DNA from: CAYNLK01 sp964398055
Lineage (GTDB): Bacteria > Chloroflexota > Anaerolineae > 4572-78 > J111
Direction: 5' to 3'
Length of the DNA: 49,186 nt
Assembly (NCBI GenBank): GCA_964398055.1
Contig: CAYNLK010000045.1
Coordinates: forward strand, 1 to 49,186
Shown here: positions 1 through 8,492 of the stretch, piece after piece
Numbering within the stretch: the stretch's first letter is position 1
Layout: each line of letters starts with the position of its first letter
Notes under the pieces: generated by a model
Databases searched by the model: none
The model's input: only the letters and a program-made list of their open reading frames with translations
Told to the model about the DNA's origin: nothing
Program-made: the position numbers and the translations under genes

Positions 1-612
1 TTACTCTATCCTACCAGGAAACCGATGTTCATTCAAATTTTGGCGAAAGTCCAGTTACATAAAAAGTTGCGAAATTACTATCGGAAATTAGACAGAAAAG
101 AACGTAGTTGGCACTATCTCATTGAAATTTTTTACCACGAGTGGTGTCTGTTGCCTGACGATAAAATTTTGACAGAAGCTTTGAACCAGACGATAGAGTT
201 GTTTGGTGAGCAGGACCAAAATTCTTTTGAAGACACTGCTCGGATTCTGGAAGATCTTGCTGATGAACATAAGGATAGACGGTCTTTGGCAGATTGGGGC
301 CGGTTTTTACGGCGAGGTACAGTCATTTGGGAGATATATATGGGGTTGAAACCTGGAAGCAATGCCGATTGGGAAAAGGTGTTAAGATTTTGTGAAGAAA
401 TGAAGGATACGCAAAAAGCGTGGAGCCTTTTAGGGAAAGAACACAAAGCGTGGATATACTCTTGGATGGGAGATGCCAAGATTAATCTTACTGATTACCC
501 CTTTGTTGATGCAATTCGAGACTTTGCAACCAGTCTATCCTTTGAACCTGAAAACATAACCGTACAACGCAAATTATGTGAGGTATATGCAGACTATACA
601 GAGTCAAGCTAA
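1..612 (+). CDS. Hypothetical helical protein, 5' end cut by window
   Basis: I do not recognise this family. The frame is open from base 1 through the first ATG at 25, so the gene may begin outside the window; from ATG 25 it gives 195 residues. The sequence is rich in Trp, Tyr, Leu and charged residues and looks all-alpha. The C-terminal part (about residues 140-190, WIYSWMGDAKINL then FATSLSFEPEN) resembles a TPR-like helical hairpin. Its stop at 610-612 overlaps the start of cas6 in another frame, so the two are probably translationally coupled and this may be part of the CRISPR locus. It is AT-richer than cas6. No catalytic motif is visible. Confidence 0.6.
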   Translation, partial: LLYPTRKPMFIQILAKVQLHKKLRNYYRKLDRKERSWHYLIEIFYHEWCLLPDDKILTEALNQTIELFGEQDQNSFEDTARILEDLADEHKDRRSLADWGRFLRRGTVIWEIYMGLKPGSNADWEKVLRFCEEMKDTQKAWSLLGKEHKAWIYSWMGDAKINLTDYPFVDAIRDFATSLSFEPENITVQRKLCEVYADYTESS

Positions 613-1600
613 CCTTCCCCCAGACTTCACCCTCACCACCTATCGTCTCACCCTGACCGTGCATGACCCGATGCACTTTCCGCCCTTCAAAGGTAGCGCC
701 TTGCGTGGCGGCTTTGGCCACGCTTTCAAAGCAATGGTTTGCGCTGAATTGGATGAATGTGGCAAGTATTGCAGCTTGGGCAACGCCTGCGCCTATGGTT
801 ACATTTTTGAAACATCTCCACCGGAAGATGCAGAGGTATTGCGCAACTTTGGCGAAATCCCTCGTCCCTTTATCATCGAACCACCCCTCGACCGTCAAAC
901 CGATTATGCCCCCGGCGACACATTAACCTTTCAGCTCAAGCTCATCGGCCACGCCGCCGATTTTCTAACCTATTTCACCCTGGCCTTCCGAGAGCTGGGG
1001 CGGCGGGGTTTAGGCATAGCACTGGAGCGACCGGGCCTGGGTAAAAAGCGGGGACGTTTTCGTCTCAACCGGATAGAAGCAGTTAACCCATTAAGTGGAA
1101 CCCAACAAACTGTTTTCGACCAGGTTGAACGCAATCGTATTCAACTCCGTTCACTGCCGGTGGACTCGGCAGCTATCAACACCTACGCCGCCACTCTCCC
1201 CTCTGGCCGTATTACCCTCAACTTCCTCACGCCCACCCGCCTCAAGCATAACGACCAATGGGTCAGACAAGGCCCGCCGTTCGCGGTGTTGGTCAAGACT
1301 CTGCTCGGTCGCATCTCCTCGCTCAGCTACTTTCACTGCGGCCAAACGTTTGAAGCCGACTTTCGTGGGTTGATTGATCGAGCGACCGAGGTCAAGATTA
1401 TCGAAAGTAATACCCTCTGGCAGGATTGGTCCCGCTTCTCCGGCCGGCAGCGGCAGCGCATTGAGATGGGCGGACTGGTTGGCCGGGTGACGTACGCCGG
1501 CGAGCTACGGGACTACCTGCCTCTACTGGCCCTGGGGGAACTGGTGCATGTGGGTAAGGGCACGGTATTTGGCAATGGACAATATCAGATATTGCCGTGA
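587..1600 (+). CDS. cas6: Cas6 family CRISPR RNA endoribonuclease
   Basis: Cas6 cuts the CRISPR precursor transcript inside each repeat to give crRNAs, usually for type I or III effectors. The predicted protein is 337 residues from ATG 587; a GTG at 578 would add three. The N-terminal part carries the FKGSALRGGFGHAFK block typical of type III-linked Cas6, followed by several Cys (ELDECGKYCSLGNACAYG). The C-terminal part has GGLVGRVTYAG and the closing glycine-rich loop HVGKGTVFGNGQY, the RAMP-family signature. The start lies inside the end of the preceding gene, with GAGG just upstream. It is separated from the other cas genes by about 10 kb, and no effector gene is in the window, so the effector is presumably to the left. 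Confidence 0.9.
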   Translation: MQTIQSQANLPPDFTLTTYRLTLTVHDPMHFPPFKGSALRGGFGHAFKAMVCAELDECGKYCSLGNACAYGYIFETSPPEDAEVLRNFGEIPRPFIIEPPLDRQTDYAPGDTLTFQLKLIGHAADFLTYFTLAFRELGRRGLGIALERPGLGKKRGRFRLNRIEAVNPLSGTQQTVFDQVERNRIQLRSLPVDSAAINTYAATLPSGRITLNFLTPTRLKHNDQWVRQGPPFAVLVKTLLGRISSLSYFHCGQTFEADFRGLIDRATEVKIIESNTLWQDWSRFSGRQRQRIEMGGLVGRVTYAGELRDYLPLLALGELVHVGKGTVFGNGQYQILP

Positions 1601-2040
1601 TCAGACAATGACGAATCCGTGGGAAATGGAAAGGAACTAACGGATGGGCCGCCATAGACGCCGGCCCAACACACCAGTGACATTGACTCTGCCAGCAGAA
1701 CCCCCCCATCGCCGCAGAAATTGACGCTATTTTGATGGCTACCGACGCCATTATTGGTCAGACGGGCCGGAATGAGATCAAATAGACTTGGCGTAGTCTG
1801 GAGCAATAATTGGGACAGAAGGGGTCAGGTGGGCCCCCTCTTTTTAACCCGGGGTAATTGGGTCGTATGCCGAAAGTTGTGTAAATTGCCCTTTGCACAC
1901 GTGAACATCGGCCTTTTTACACACAAATTGCAACACGACCGGTAATTGTCAAAGCGATCAAAATAGAGTAAACTGGCAAATTAGATGACCGGTGTCTGGA
2001 ATAGGTGAGTTTGTAAAAGGATGTGACAAGGAAGACACAA
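1601..2040. other. Intergenic region between cas6 and small ORF
   Basis: No convincing gene is present. Near 1881-1924 an 8-base inverted repeat (TGTGTAAA / TTTACACA) brackets a 30-odd base loop. A promoter-like pair follows and is listed separately. Short open frames here have poor codon use and no ribosome site. Confidence 0.5.
1946..1974 (+). promoter_or_regulatory. Sigma70-like promoter for the 2041 gene
   Basis: TTGTCA at 1946-1951 and TAAACT at 1969-1974 are separated by 17 bases, about 65 bases before the next gene. The match is moderate (four of six in each box), but the spacing is ideal. Confidence 0.4.
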
Positions 2041-2310
2041 ATGATGATAAAAGATCTCGCCAGGGTAGAGTCGGATGGGATCGGGTTAGACGAGTTGAAA
2101 AAACTTTATACTACCTATTTGAAAGAACTCTGTCCAAACTGGAGCGATGAACGGATCAAGACCGAGGTCAGGGATGTCTTCAAAGAACAGGGCCTCGGCA
2201 AATCAAAGCAGCGGCGCCAGGAGTTCACAGCCAGTATCCTGCGCAAATTAGAACAGATTAGAACTCATCCGGACGACTGGTTTATTGGACAAAACGGTCA
2301 TCGGACTTAA
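2041..2310 (+). CDS. Small hypothetical protein
   Basis: An 89-residue charged helical protein of unknown family. ATG 2041 is preferred over GTG 2023 because AAGGAAG sits six bases before it; ATG 2044 is also possible. There are many Lys, Glu and Arg (DELKKLYTTYLKELCPNW, SKQRRQEFTASILRKLEQ) and no membrane segment. A promoter-like pair lies upstream. The 3' end overlaps the LuxR-type gene on the other strand by 29 bases, tail to tail. Function cannot be inferred. A nucleic-acid-binding or regulatory role is possible from charge and size only. Confidence 0.5.
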   Translation: MMIKDLARVESDGIGLDELKKLYTTYLKELCPNWSDERIKTEVRDVFKEQGLGKSKQRRQEFTASILRKLEQIRTHPDDWFIGQNGHRT

Positions 2311-3385
2311 CTGACAGAGACTTGACCAGTTGCTCAATCTGTTCAGCATACCGGGGATACCCATACTCATTGGCCAGCCGCAAACCCTCGTTAGCTCGCT
2401 CTCCTGACCACAATTTATTGCCTGCTTTTAAGTGTAGGGCTACCTCGAGTTCACTTCTAATCAGTTGAACCTGCCGAATCGGCATTTTGTGGTACGGCCT
2501 GGTCAATTGGTTATAAATCTGCCGGCCTTGCTCCAATGTGTCCACCGCAGTTGGTAGTTTTAAGATAGCTTGACCTCGCCCCAACCCCTCCAGCGTCATA
2601 CCGACGAATTGTAAATCTGAAAATTTACCGGCCTGGATCAGATCTTGGGCCTGGCTGGCCGTTGCTCGAAAATTCTGCTCCTCTTGCAGATAAGCCCAAT
2701 CCAAGGCCATCGTTCTGAGGACTTTTAGCTTGTCGTCAACCCGACTCATTTCCTGCCAGGCCCGACTGGAAGCTTGGAGGGAGTGATTTGGTTCGTTTGT
2801 CAGGTAGTAAGCCAGCCCCAGTCCATAGTCGGCCAAACCGATGATTTCCTTATCGTTGTCACACTCTTTGGCCAGATCGTATATTTCCTTGATTCTTGGA
2901 TCAACGAAGGGCCAGATCTGGTCCGGCAGGGCAATTTCATAGAAGGCGATCAACTGCTCAAATAAGAGCTGGGCCAGTCGTTTGAGCAGAAGCTTAACCT
3001 TGACCAGTTTGAATTTGTCGCTGATTTCTTGCCTCAGCCGGTCAGCGATGTATCCGGCCCGCGCCATAGCCTGCCGGGGCTGACCATCGATCCTGATTTC
3101 ATTGATCCACTGCAAATTATCCTCGGTATGATCCTTCAAATACTGATAGGCGGTCATTGTTTTTTCATACCAACCCGTCGCCTGGGCCCGGTTCTTAACC
3201 CCAAGTTTGGCATAGATGGCCCGATCCGAGTCTGCATTACCCAGCATGTGCTCGATAGTTTTCTCAGAAAAATGCAACGCCTGGGCAATATCTTTGTTTT
3301 TCAGCCCTTCAGCGGCCAATCGTAGCACTTCAAGTTCGCCTGGGGTTAAGATACTCGGTTGATATACCTGCCTCTGTCGTCCCAT
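2282..3385 (-). CDS. LuxR-type HTH regulator with TPR-like sensor region
   Basis: A transcription regulator of 367 residues. The HTH is N-terminal rather than C-terminal: LTPGELEVLRLAAEGLKNKD and SEKTIEHMLGN at about residues 13-50, then a short segment rejoining the LuxR pattern (IYAKLGVKNRAQATGW). The remaining 290 residues are helical and repeat-like (LADYGLGLAYYLTNEPNHSL, LRTMALDWAYLQEEQNF), consistent with degenerate TPRs that sense a ligand or partner. ATG 3385 is chosen because GGAGG stands six bases before it. It is divergent from the vWA/tubulin/RT/cas operon and shares a 458-base gap with it, so it is a candidate regulator. A hairpin (GGGGG-TTTT-CCCCC) and a structured RNA with terminator lie in its leader. 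Confidence 0.8.
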   Translation of the reverse strand: MGRQRQVYQPSILTPGELEVLRLAAEGLKNKDIAQALHFSEKTIEHMLGNADSDRAIYAKLGVKNRAQATGWYEKTMTAYQYLKDHTEDNLQWINEIRIDGQPRQAMARAGYIADRLRQEISDKFKLVKVKLLLKRLAQLLFEQLIAFYEIALPDQIWPFVDPRIKEIYDLAKECDNDKEIIGLADYGLGLAYYLTNEPNHSLQASSRAWQEMSRVDDKLKVLRTMALDWAYLQEEQNFRATASQAQDLIQAGKFSDLQFVGMTLEGLGRGQAILKLPTAVDTLEQGRQIYNQLTRPYHKMPIRQVQLIRSELEVALHLKAGNKLWSGERANEGLRLANEYGYPRYAEQIEQLVKSLSVKSDDRFVQ

Positions 3386-3463
3386 TTCAAACCTCCTTTG
3401 TCCGAATCTCTCCAAAAGAGGGGGAAAACCCCCTGAGCAATTCTGCTCCGGTGCGTTATGATG

Positions 3464-3505
3464 AAAAAAAAACGCCTACGGTAATTTTAATTTACCGTAG
3501 GCGTT
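3464..3505 (-). terminator. Rho-independent terminator, minus strand
   Basis: A perfect 14-bp inverted repeat (AACGCCTACGGTAA at 3471-3484, complement at 3492-3505, 7-base loop) is followed on the minus strand by nine T (3472-3464). The T tract is on the minus strand only, so it stops leftward transcripts. No protein gene immediately to the right runs leftward, which is why a small RNA is proposed. Confidence 0.75.
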
Positions 3506-3640
3506 GACAACGACCCATAAGCAAGGACAGTTGAATTGGCACCGTCCTCTTCCGGGACGGTTCCTCTTACAGATGAACTTGAGGCGGCTCCTGTCGCCTG
3601 GGCGCTGAATTGCAGCTATCATTGCCATATCTCAACCTAT
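3464..3640 (-). ncRNA. Candidate structured RNA or leader ending in a terminator
   Basis: On the minus strand the sequence from about 3640 down to 3464 can form several hairpins: AGGCG...CGCCT near 3580-3600, CCGTCC...GGACGG near 3541-3561, and a perfect 14-bp terminal stem followed by a run of T. No open frame covers it. It could be an independent small RNA, or a leader/attenuator of the LuxR-type gene that starts 79 bases beyond the T run. I could not match it to a known riboswitch or 6S consensus. The upstream promoter is weak (TATTAT or TACAAT as -10, no good -35). On the plus strand the same gap (3416-3843) must hold the promoter of the vWA operon, for which TATAAC near 3690 is only a weak candidate. 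Confidence 0.4.
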
Positions 3641-3843
3641 TGTAATTCATAATACGTAGATTTTCCTAAGATTATTCGCAAAAAATATAACACTGACCCG
3701 AACCAAAAGTTACGTAATCGAGGTAACCAACCTCAAAACTTGAGGTAAAACAGTAAACCGCAGTGCAGGAATGACCATCTGGAAGCGGTTATGTTTTCTG
3801 ATCATAGAAAATAGATGTTCTTTGAATCAGTGGAGGTGACCCG

Positions 3844-5682
3844 ATGAAAACCATTCAAACGTGGCTCAATCCAATGGCCCTGGTGGGGCGCGCCAAACGC
3901 CGTCTGACCGGCTGCTGTTTGTTGATTGTTCTGGCCATCTTGCTGGCTTGTGGAGCGTTCTTCGCTCTGTCGATCTATTTGGCCCGGCTGGCCGCAGCCC
4001 GGGAACCGGATAGAACGACTTACGAAGTGTGCCTACTTATTGACAACAGCAACTCGATGTGGGAGAAAAACGGCCTCGGCAGCGACCCCAAGCTGTTACG
4101 CATCGAGGCTGCCCGGTTGTTCATCACCTATTTGGGCGTCGACAGCCGCGGCCCACTGCACCAGCTTGGCGTGATCTTCTTCGGCGGCGAAGCCCGGTTG
4201 GTCGTGCCGCTGACCCCCCTGGCCGACGACGCCCGCCGGGCTGAACTGGTTCGGCTCATCGACAGCCCCGAACGGATGAGTTGGACCAACCCGGCTGCCG
4301 CCCTTGAATTGGCCGAGACAACTTTTATCCAGACCGGTCAAAGTTCGGCCCGGCGAGTCGTGGTGTTGCTGACCGATGGCAAGCCTGAATTTAGCAGCGC
4401 CCCCACCCAACAAGAGATAGATGCAGTAAACGCCCGGCTACGCCACTTGGCCGGACGCTTTGCTGCCCAGGACATTTCGCTCTTCATTATCCTGCTCCAG
4501 AACCAGGCCACCGACGCCGATCCGGAAATCGAGCAGTTGTATGTCCCCCTCTGGCAGGAGATGGCCGCTACAACGCCAACCGGCCGTTTCTACCAAGCTC
4601 GCCGCAGTGAAGATCTGCTGGACATTTATCACGATATTGTCGTGACCCTGACCGGCCGGCAGACCGAGGGGGTGGTCGTGCAGACCGAGGTGGAGACGGC
4701 CACGGTCAAAGCAGTGGCGGTTGAGCCGGGCCTGGCCCAGATGACGCTGGTCATCCGCAAAAGCGCCCCGGCCATCGGCGTCAGAATTATTCGTCCCAAT
4801 GGTCAGCGCCTGACGGCGGGTGAGCCGGGCGTCCAGCAGGCCGGTCAACCCGGCGATAGTTTGGAAGAGATCTGGGCGATCAGCGATCCCCCGGCGGGGC
4901 AGTGGTTGGTAGAATTGACCGGCCAGGGCGTGGTCACCGTCTGGAAGGATTTCTACCCGGCTCCGGCTACACCCACCTTTACCCCCACGGCTACCGCCAC
5001 TCCCACCGAAACAGCCACAGCCACCCGGACACCCCTGCCGACGGTCACAGCCACCTCTACACCCAGCCCAACTTCGACGCCGACCTCGACACCCTCGTCT
5101 ACGCCATTGCCGTTGCCTACCGCCGCGACCATTCCAACGCCAACCCCCAACCTTGCCCCGCTACCGCCTGGACCGGCGGGAAACTTGATGCGGTGGTTGC
5201 TCTTGCCCCTGGGAGTAATCGCCGCAGTGGGCGGCGGCTGGTTCTGGCGCCGGCAACGCCGCTCCCGAACGGTGTTGAGCGGTATCTTGCACCGGGTCAC
5301 CGCACCAACCACCGCGGCTCTGGGTGTACCGGCTCGCCTGGACCTGGACGCGCTCAACTGCGCCGAGATCGGCGCCGGGCCGGAACCGTCCGCTGAACTC
5401 TATCTACCCCCCCTGCCTGACCAGCCGGCCCCGGTAGTCCGGTTTGTCGCCCAGGCGGAGGCCGCTGACCTGCCGGGCGTTGTGTTGAGAGTTGCAACAC
5501 CAGGTGACACGGGGGGCGCGGCGGCGGTGCTGGTTAACGGCCTGCCGGTTACAACGGAGTGGAAATTGCAGGACGGCGACGTGATCACCCTGGGAGCATA
5601 TCGTTTTAAGTACGAAAATCTGCGCCAGCGGGCCGGTCGAACAATCAGACGCAGCCCAAAAATTGAAAGTGCATTTGTTTAA
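3844..5682 (+). CDS. Two-TM vWA protein with Thr/Pro linker and FHA-like tail
   Basis: A 612-residue membrane protein. TM1 at about 22-46 follows basic residues (AKRR). The vWA domain (about 60-270) has the metal-site motif D67-x-S69-x-S71, Thr148 and Asp178 (LLTDGKP). A beta-rich segment (275-370) is followed by a Thr/Pro repeat linker (about 373-440), TM2 (450-467) and a basic WRRQRRSR. The C-terminal 130 residues end in VLVNGLPVT...LQDGDVITLG, the closing strands of an FHA-like domain. The positive-inside rule puts vWA outside and the FHA-like part in the cytosol. Start ATG 3844 has GGAGGTGA upstream. It is the first gene of the operon leading to RT and cas1/cas2; its stop overlaps the next ribosome site. 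Confidence 0.85.
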   Translation: MKTIQTWLNPMALVGRAKRRLTGCCLLIVLAILLACGAFFALSIYLARLAAAREPDRTTYEVCLLIDNSNSMWEKNGLGSDPKLLRIEAARLFITYLGVDSRGPLHQLGVIFFGGEARLVVPLTPLADDARRAELVRLIDSPERMSWTNPAAALELAETTFIQTGQSSARRVVVLLTDGKPEFSSAPTQQEIDAVNARLRHLAGRFAAQDISLFIILLQNQATDADPEIEQLYVPLWQEMAATTPTGRFYQARRSEDLLDIYHDIVVTLTGRQTEGVVVQTEVETATVKAVAVEPGLAQMTLVIRKSAPAIGVRIIRPNGQRLTAGEPGVQQAGQPGDSLEEIWAISDPPAGQWLVELTGQGVVTVWKDFYPAPATPTFTPTATATPTETATATRTPLPTVTATSTPSPTSTPTSTPSSTPLPLPTAATIPTPTPNLAPLPPGPAGNLMRWLLLPLGVIAAVGGGWFWRRQRRSRTVLSGILHRVTAPTTAALGVPARLDLDALNCAEIGAGPEPSAELYLPPLPDQPAPVVRFVAQAEAADLPGVVLRVATPGDTGGAAAVLVNGLPVTTEWKLQDGDVITLGAYRFKYENLRQRAGRTIRRSPKIESAFV

Positions 5683-5696
5683 AGGAGGAAACATCA

Positions 5697-8492
5697 ATGA
5701 ATCCAACCATCCATTCAACCAACGGCCCCAGCCGGTTGCGACCCACCCTGATCGTTGGGTTGGGCGGCAGCGGCCACTGGATGGCGCTCCACCTGAAGGC
5801 GCTGGCCCGGCAGCATTGGCCGGCCGAACAGGTCGAGCGCTATCTCAGAATCCTGGCCTTTGACACGGCCCAGGAGGAGTTAGCAGTTCCCGTAGGCGGC
5901 CAGCGGCTGACGCTCGAGCCTGGCAAAGAGTTCTTTGACATCGGGCAGACGCCGGTAGCTGACATCAAGCGCAACCTGAAACAGCAAAAGGCCATCAAGG
6001 AGCGCTTCGGTAATGTTATGGCCAACCTGCCACCGACGGTCTTGCGGAGCGGAGCCAAACAACTCCGCCCGCTGGGCACGCTGGCCTTCTACTGGGCCTA
6101 CACCGAAATCGAGGCCCGCCTGCAGGAGGCCATCTGGGCCCTGGCCGATCGCGAGCGCAGCGATGGCCCGGAAGGGATCAATGTTTTTATCCTGAATTCA
6201 CTGGTGGGCGGCACCGGCTCGGGCGATTTTATCGATACGGCCTACGTCAGTCGCGAGCTGTGTGACGAACTCGGGACGCTGGCCGATTTCTGCTACATCA
6301 GCGGGGTCGGTATCCTGCCGCGGGCTTTTCACGATATCAACGGCCAGAATCTCATCCCCAATGCCGTGGCCTCGCTCAAGGAGTTGAACTATTGCATGCT
6401 CCACGGCGGCTTTCAGGTGCGCTACCCCAATGGCCGGCTGATCAGCACCGAGCGGCCGCCCTTCAACGTGTATTACCTGGTGGACGGCGTCGATGAACGG
6501 GGCCATACCTGGAGCGGGCATCACGAAGTTTGCCGGCTGGCGGCCGAAGCCATCTTTTTGCAGATGGGTTCCCGGCTTGGCAGCAAGCAGGAGAATGATT
6601 TCGACAACCTGGATGACGTCCTGGTCCGGCAGACCGAGGAGGGGGTCGGTACCTTTTACGGCAGCTTTGGCCTGGCCTCGCTGACCTTCTCCGGGTCAGG
6701 CGTAGCCCGGATATGTGCGGCCGGGCAGGCGGCGCGGCTGCTCGAGCAGGGCCTACTGGCAACCCCGGCCAACGATGACCAGCCCGTCGAAGCGCAGGTC
6801 GCCCGCTTCATCGAGGCGGCCGAACTGGAGCCGGAGCATTTGAGCGAACGGCTGGCCTGTGACGACGAAGGACTGCCGCTGACGGTGGAGCTGCCGGCGC
6901 CCGGTTGGGTCAACCGTCTATCGACCCAGGCCGTGCCAGGCGAACTGATCCGCTATGTGCGTGATTATGAGCAGGCCCGCCTGGGCGTGGATTTTAAGCG
7001 GTGGCTGACCCACAACGAGGCCCAGTTAACCGCTCAAATCGTCCAGTTGATTACAGGGCAACTGGACCGGGTGGCTCGCCAGTCCGGTTTGCCTCAAGCC
7101 GGGCTATTCCTGGAGAAGCTGGCCGGGCACCTTGAAAGAATAATGGCCCAACTGGGCAACCGCCAGGCTGAACGGGAAAGCCGGCAGATGGCTTTGACCC
7201 AGGAACTGAGCCACCTGGAACTGGTCTTCTTACAGGCGGCTGAGGGCGCTTTTTGGGGCCGGGGGCGGCGGGTGGCTCGGGCCCAGCACAGCTACCTGAC
7301 CACGGCCCAACATCTGTTTGAATTGCGCTGGCAAAGCCAACTGGCAGCGACGATGCTGAACGTGCTGGGGCGGGCCAGTCTGGCCGTTCAGTCCGGGCTG
7401 GAGGATTGCTGGGCCACGCAGAGCCGGCTGCAAGCGGTCCAACGGAGCTTACAAGCCTTACAACGTGAAGGACTGGATGACCAGGGACCGGCCGGGATAA
7501 CCAGCCGGTCCCTGGTGACGCCGGCCCTGGTTGCCCAACTGTTTGAGCAGTACGCGCCGCCGGTTGAGGACACGCTGGCGACGCTATTTAGCCAGCAGCA
7601 TTCCCCGCTGGAGTGGCGGCAAATGTCGCCTCAGGCGATCGAAGCGGCGCTCCTGGCGCTCTGCGAGCCGCTCTTTGCCCCCATTGCCCGGCTGAGTGTG
7701 GAACAAGTGATCGCCATGCAGGCCGCTGAAACCTCGCCTGAAGGCCACTATGCCTGGCTGGTGAGCCAGGCCACCCCCTCCTGGAACCTGGATCGGACCC
7801 GGCTGCCGGATGGGGGGGCCTCCCTGCAACGGCTGGAAGTGCTGGGGGTGCCCGACGAAACCAACACCCTCTACCGTCATCTCTCCAGAATGCTGGTTTC
7901 GACCGGCAACCCGGAACGGATCACCGCCTTCGTGGCCCGCATCGGCGCGCCGCACACGGCCATCCAGCAGTGGGATCATTACCAGGCTATCTACGAGCAG
8001 GTGCGCGGTCGCACCCCGCTGCACGTGCTGCCCCAATTCCAGGCCGATAATGACCGGGCCCGCCAGACCTTTGCCCTGGGCTCGATCTTTGGCTTCATCA
8101 CCAGCCAGGGTTCCCATTTCTACTACCAGCCGGCCGACCCGCTGGATCGGGCCGTGAAGCTGGCCCAGGGGCTGGCCAACAGCCTCAAGGCCTTCACCGG
8201 CCAGGAGGCGTTGGTTCAGGAAGCCTGGGAACGGGTGGAACAGGTCGTGGCCAGTCGGGGCGTGGAAGCGATCCTGCGGCGGCTGCGGCAATATTATGAG
8301 CTGCCAGCCCCCAACGGCCGCGAACCGGTTGATGAGCTGGTCCTGGAGTTGAAACGGCTGGTCCGGGCCTATGCCGAAGAGCTGCGCCAGATCCACCAAT
8401 TTGCCCCCGGCGCAGACTGGCTCGACGGAGATGACAACGGGCCGGACCTGGACGCTGGCCCGGAGGAGGACAATGATGGCCGCCGCCGCTAA
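5697..8492 (+). CDS. Tubulin/FtsZ-like GTPase (Tubulin_2-like)
   Basis: A 931-residue cytosolic protein. The N-terminal nucleotide-binding fold has TLIVGLGGSGHWMALHLK (GLGGSG at 21-26) and the tubulin signature loop in NSLVGGTGSGDFID (GGTGSG at 171-176), the GTP phosphate-binding loop of tubulin/FtsZ. This arrangement fits the bacterial tubulin-like family often called Tubulin_2. The C-terminal two thirds is long, helical and Leu/Gln/Ala-rich and ends acidic (DGDDNGPDLDAGPEEDNDG), like the acidic tails of tubulins. AAAGGAGG lies directly before the start. The stop overlaps the start of the next gene by 20 bases, implying coupled synthesis. Polymerisation or a switch-like role beneath the membrane vWA partner is inference. 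Confidence 0.82.
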   Translation: MNPTIHSTNGPSRLRPTLIVGLGGSGHWMALHLKALARQHWPAEQVERYLRILAFDTAQEELAVPVGGQRLTLEPGKEFFDIGQTPVADIKRNLKQQKAIKERFGNVMANLPPTVLRSGAKQLRPLGTLAFYWAYTEIEARLQEAIWALADRERSDGPEGINVFILNSLVGGTGSGDFIDTAYVSRELCDELGTLADFCYISGVGILPRAFHDINGQNLIPNAVASLKELNYCMLHGGFQVRYPNGRLISTERPPFNVYYLVDGVDERGHTWSGHHEVCRLAAEAIFLQMGSRLGSKQENDFDNLDDVLVRQTEEGVGTFYGSFGLASLTFSGSGVARICAAGQAARLLEQGLLATPANDDQPVEAQVARFIEAAELEPEHLSERLACDDEGLPLTVELPAPGWVNRLSTQAVPGELIRYVRDYEQARLGVDFKRWLTHNEAQLTAQIVQLITGQLDRVARQSGLPQAGLFLEKLAGHLERIMAQLGNRQAERESRQMALTQELSHLELVFLQAAEGAFWGRGRRVARAQHSYLTTAQHLFELRWQSQLAATMLNVLGRASLAVQSGLEDCWATQSRLQAVQRSLQALQREGLDDQGPAGITSRSLVTPALVAQLFEQYAPPVEDTLATLFSQQHSPLEWRQMSPQAIEAALLALCEPLFAPIARLSVEQVIAMQAAETSPEGHYAWLVSQATPSWNLDRTRLPDGGASLQRLEVLGVPDETNTLYRHLSRMLVSTGNPERITAFVARIGAPHTAIQQWDHYQAIYEQVRGRTPLHVLPQFQADNDRARQTFALGSIFGFITSQGSHFYYQPADPLDRAVKLAQGLANSLKAFTGQEALVQEAWERVEQVVASRGVEAILRRLRQYYELPAPNGREPVDELVLELKRLVRAYAEELRQIHQFAPGADWLDGDDNGPDLDAGPEEDNDGRRR

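Noticed and set aside
1754..1945. 63-codon frame between cas6 and the small unknown gene
   Set aside because: No ribosome site, unusual composition, and it overlaps the inverted repeat and promoter region.
4930..5160. Thr/Pro codon repeats in the vWA gene as a separate repeat element
   Set aside because: It is the in-frame low-complexity linker of the protein, not an independent element.
8371..8472. Upstream ATG for the second tubulin-like protein
   Set aside because: Would overlap the previous gene by over 100 bases; the extra residues (TGRTWTLARRR) look like out-of-frame sequence, and ATG 8473 has a strong ribosome site.
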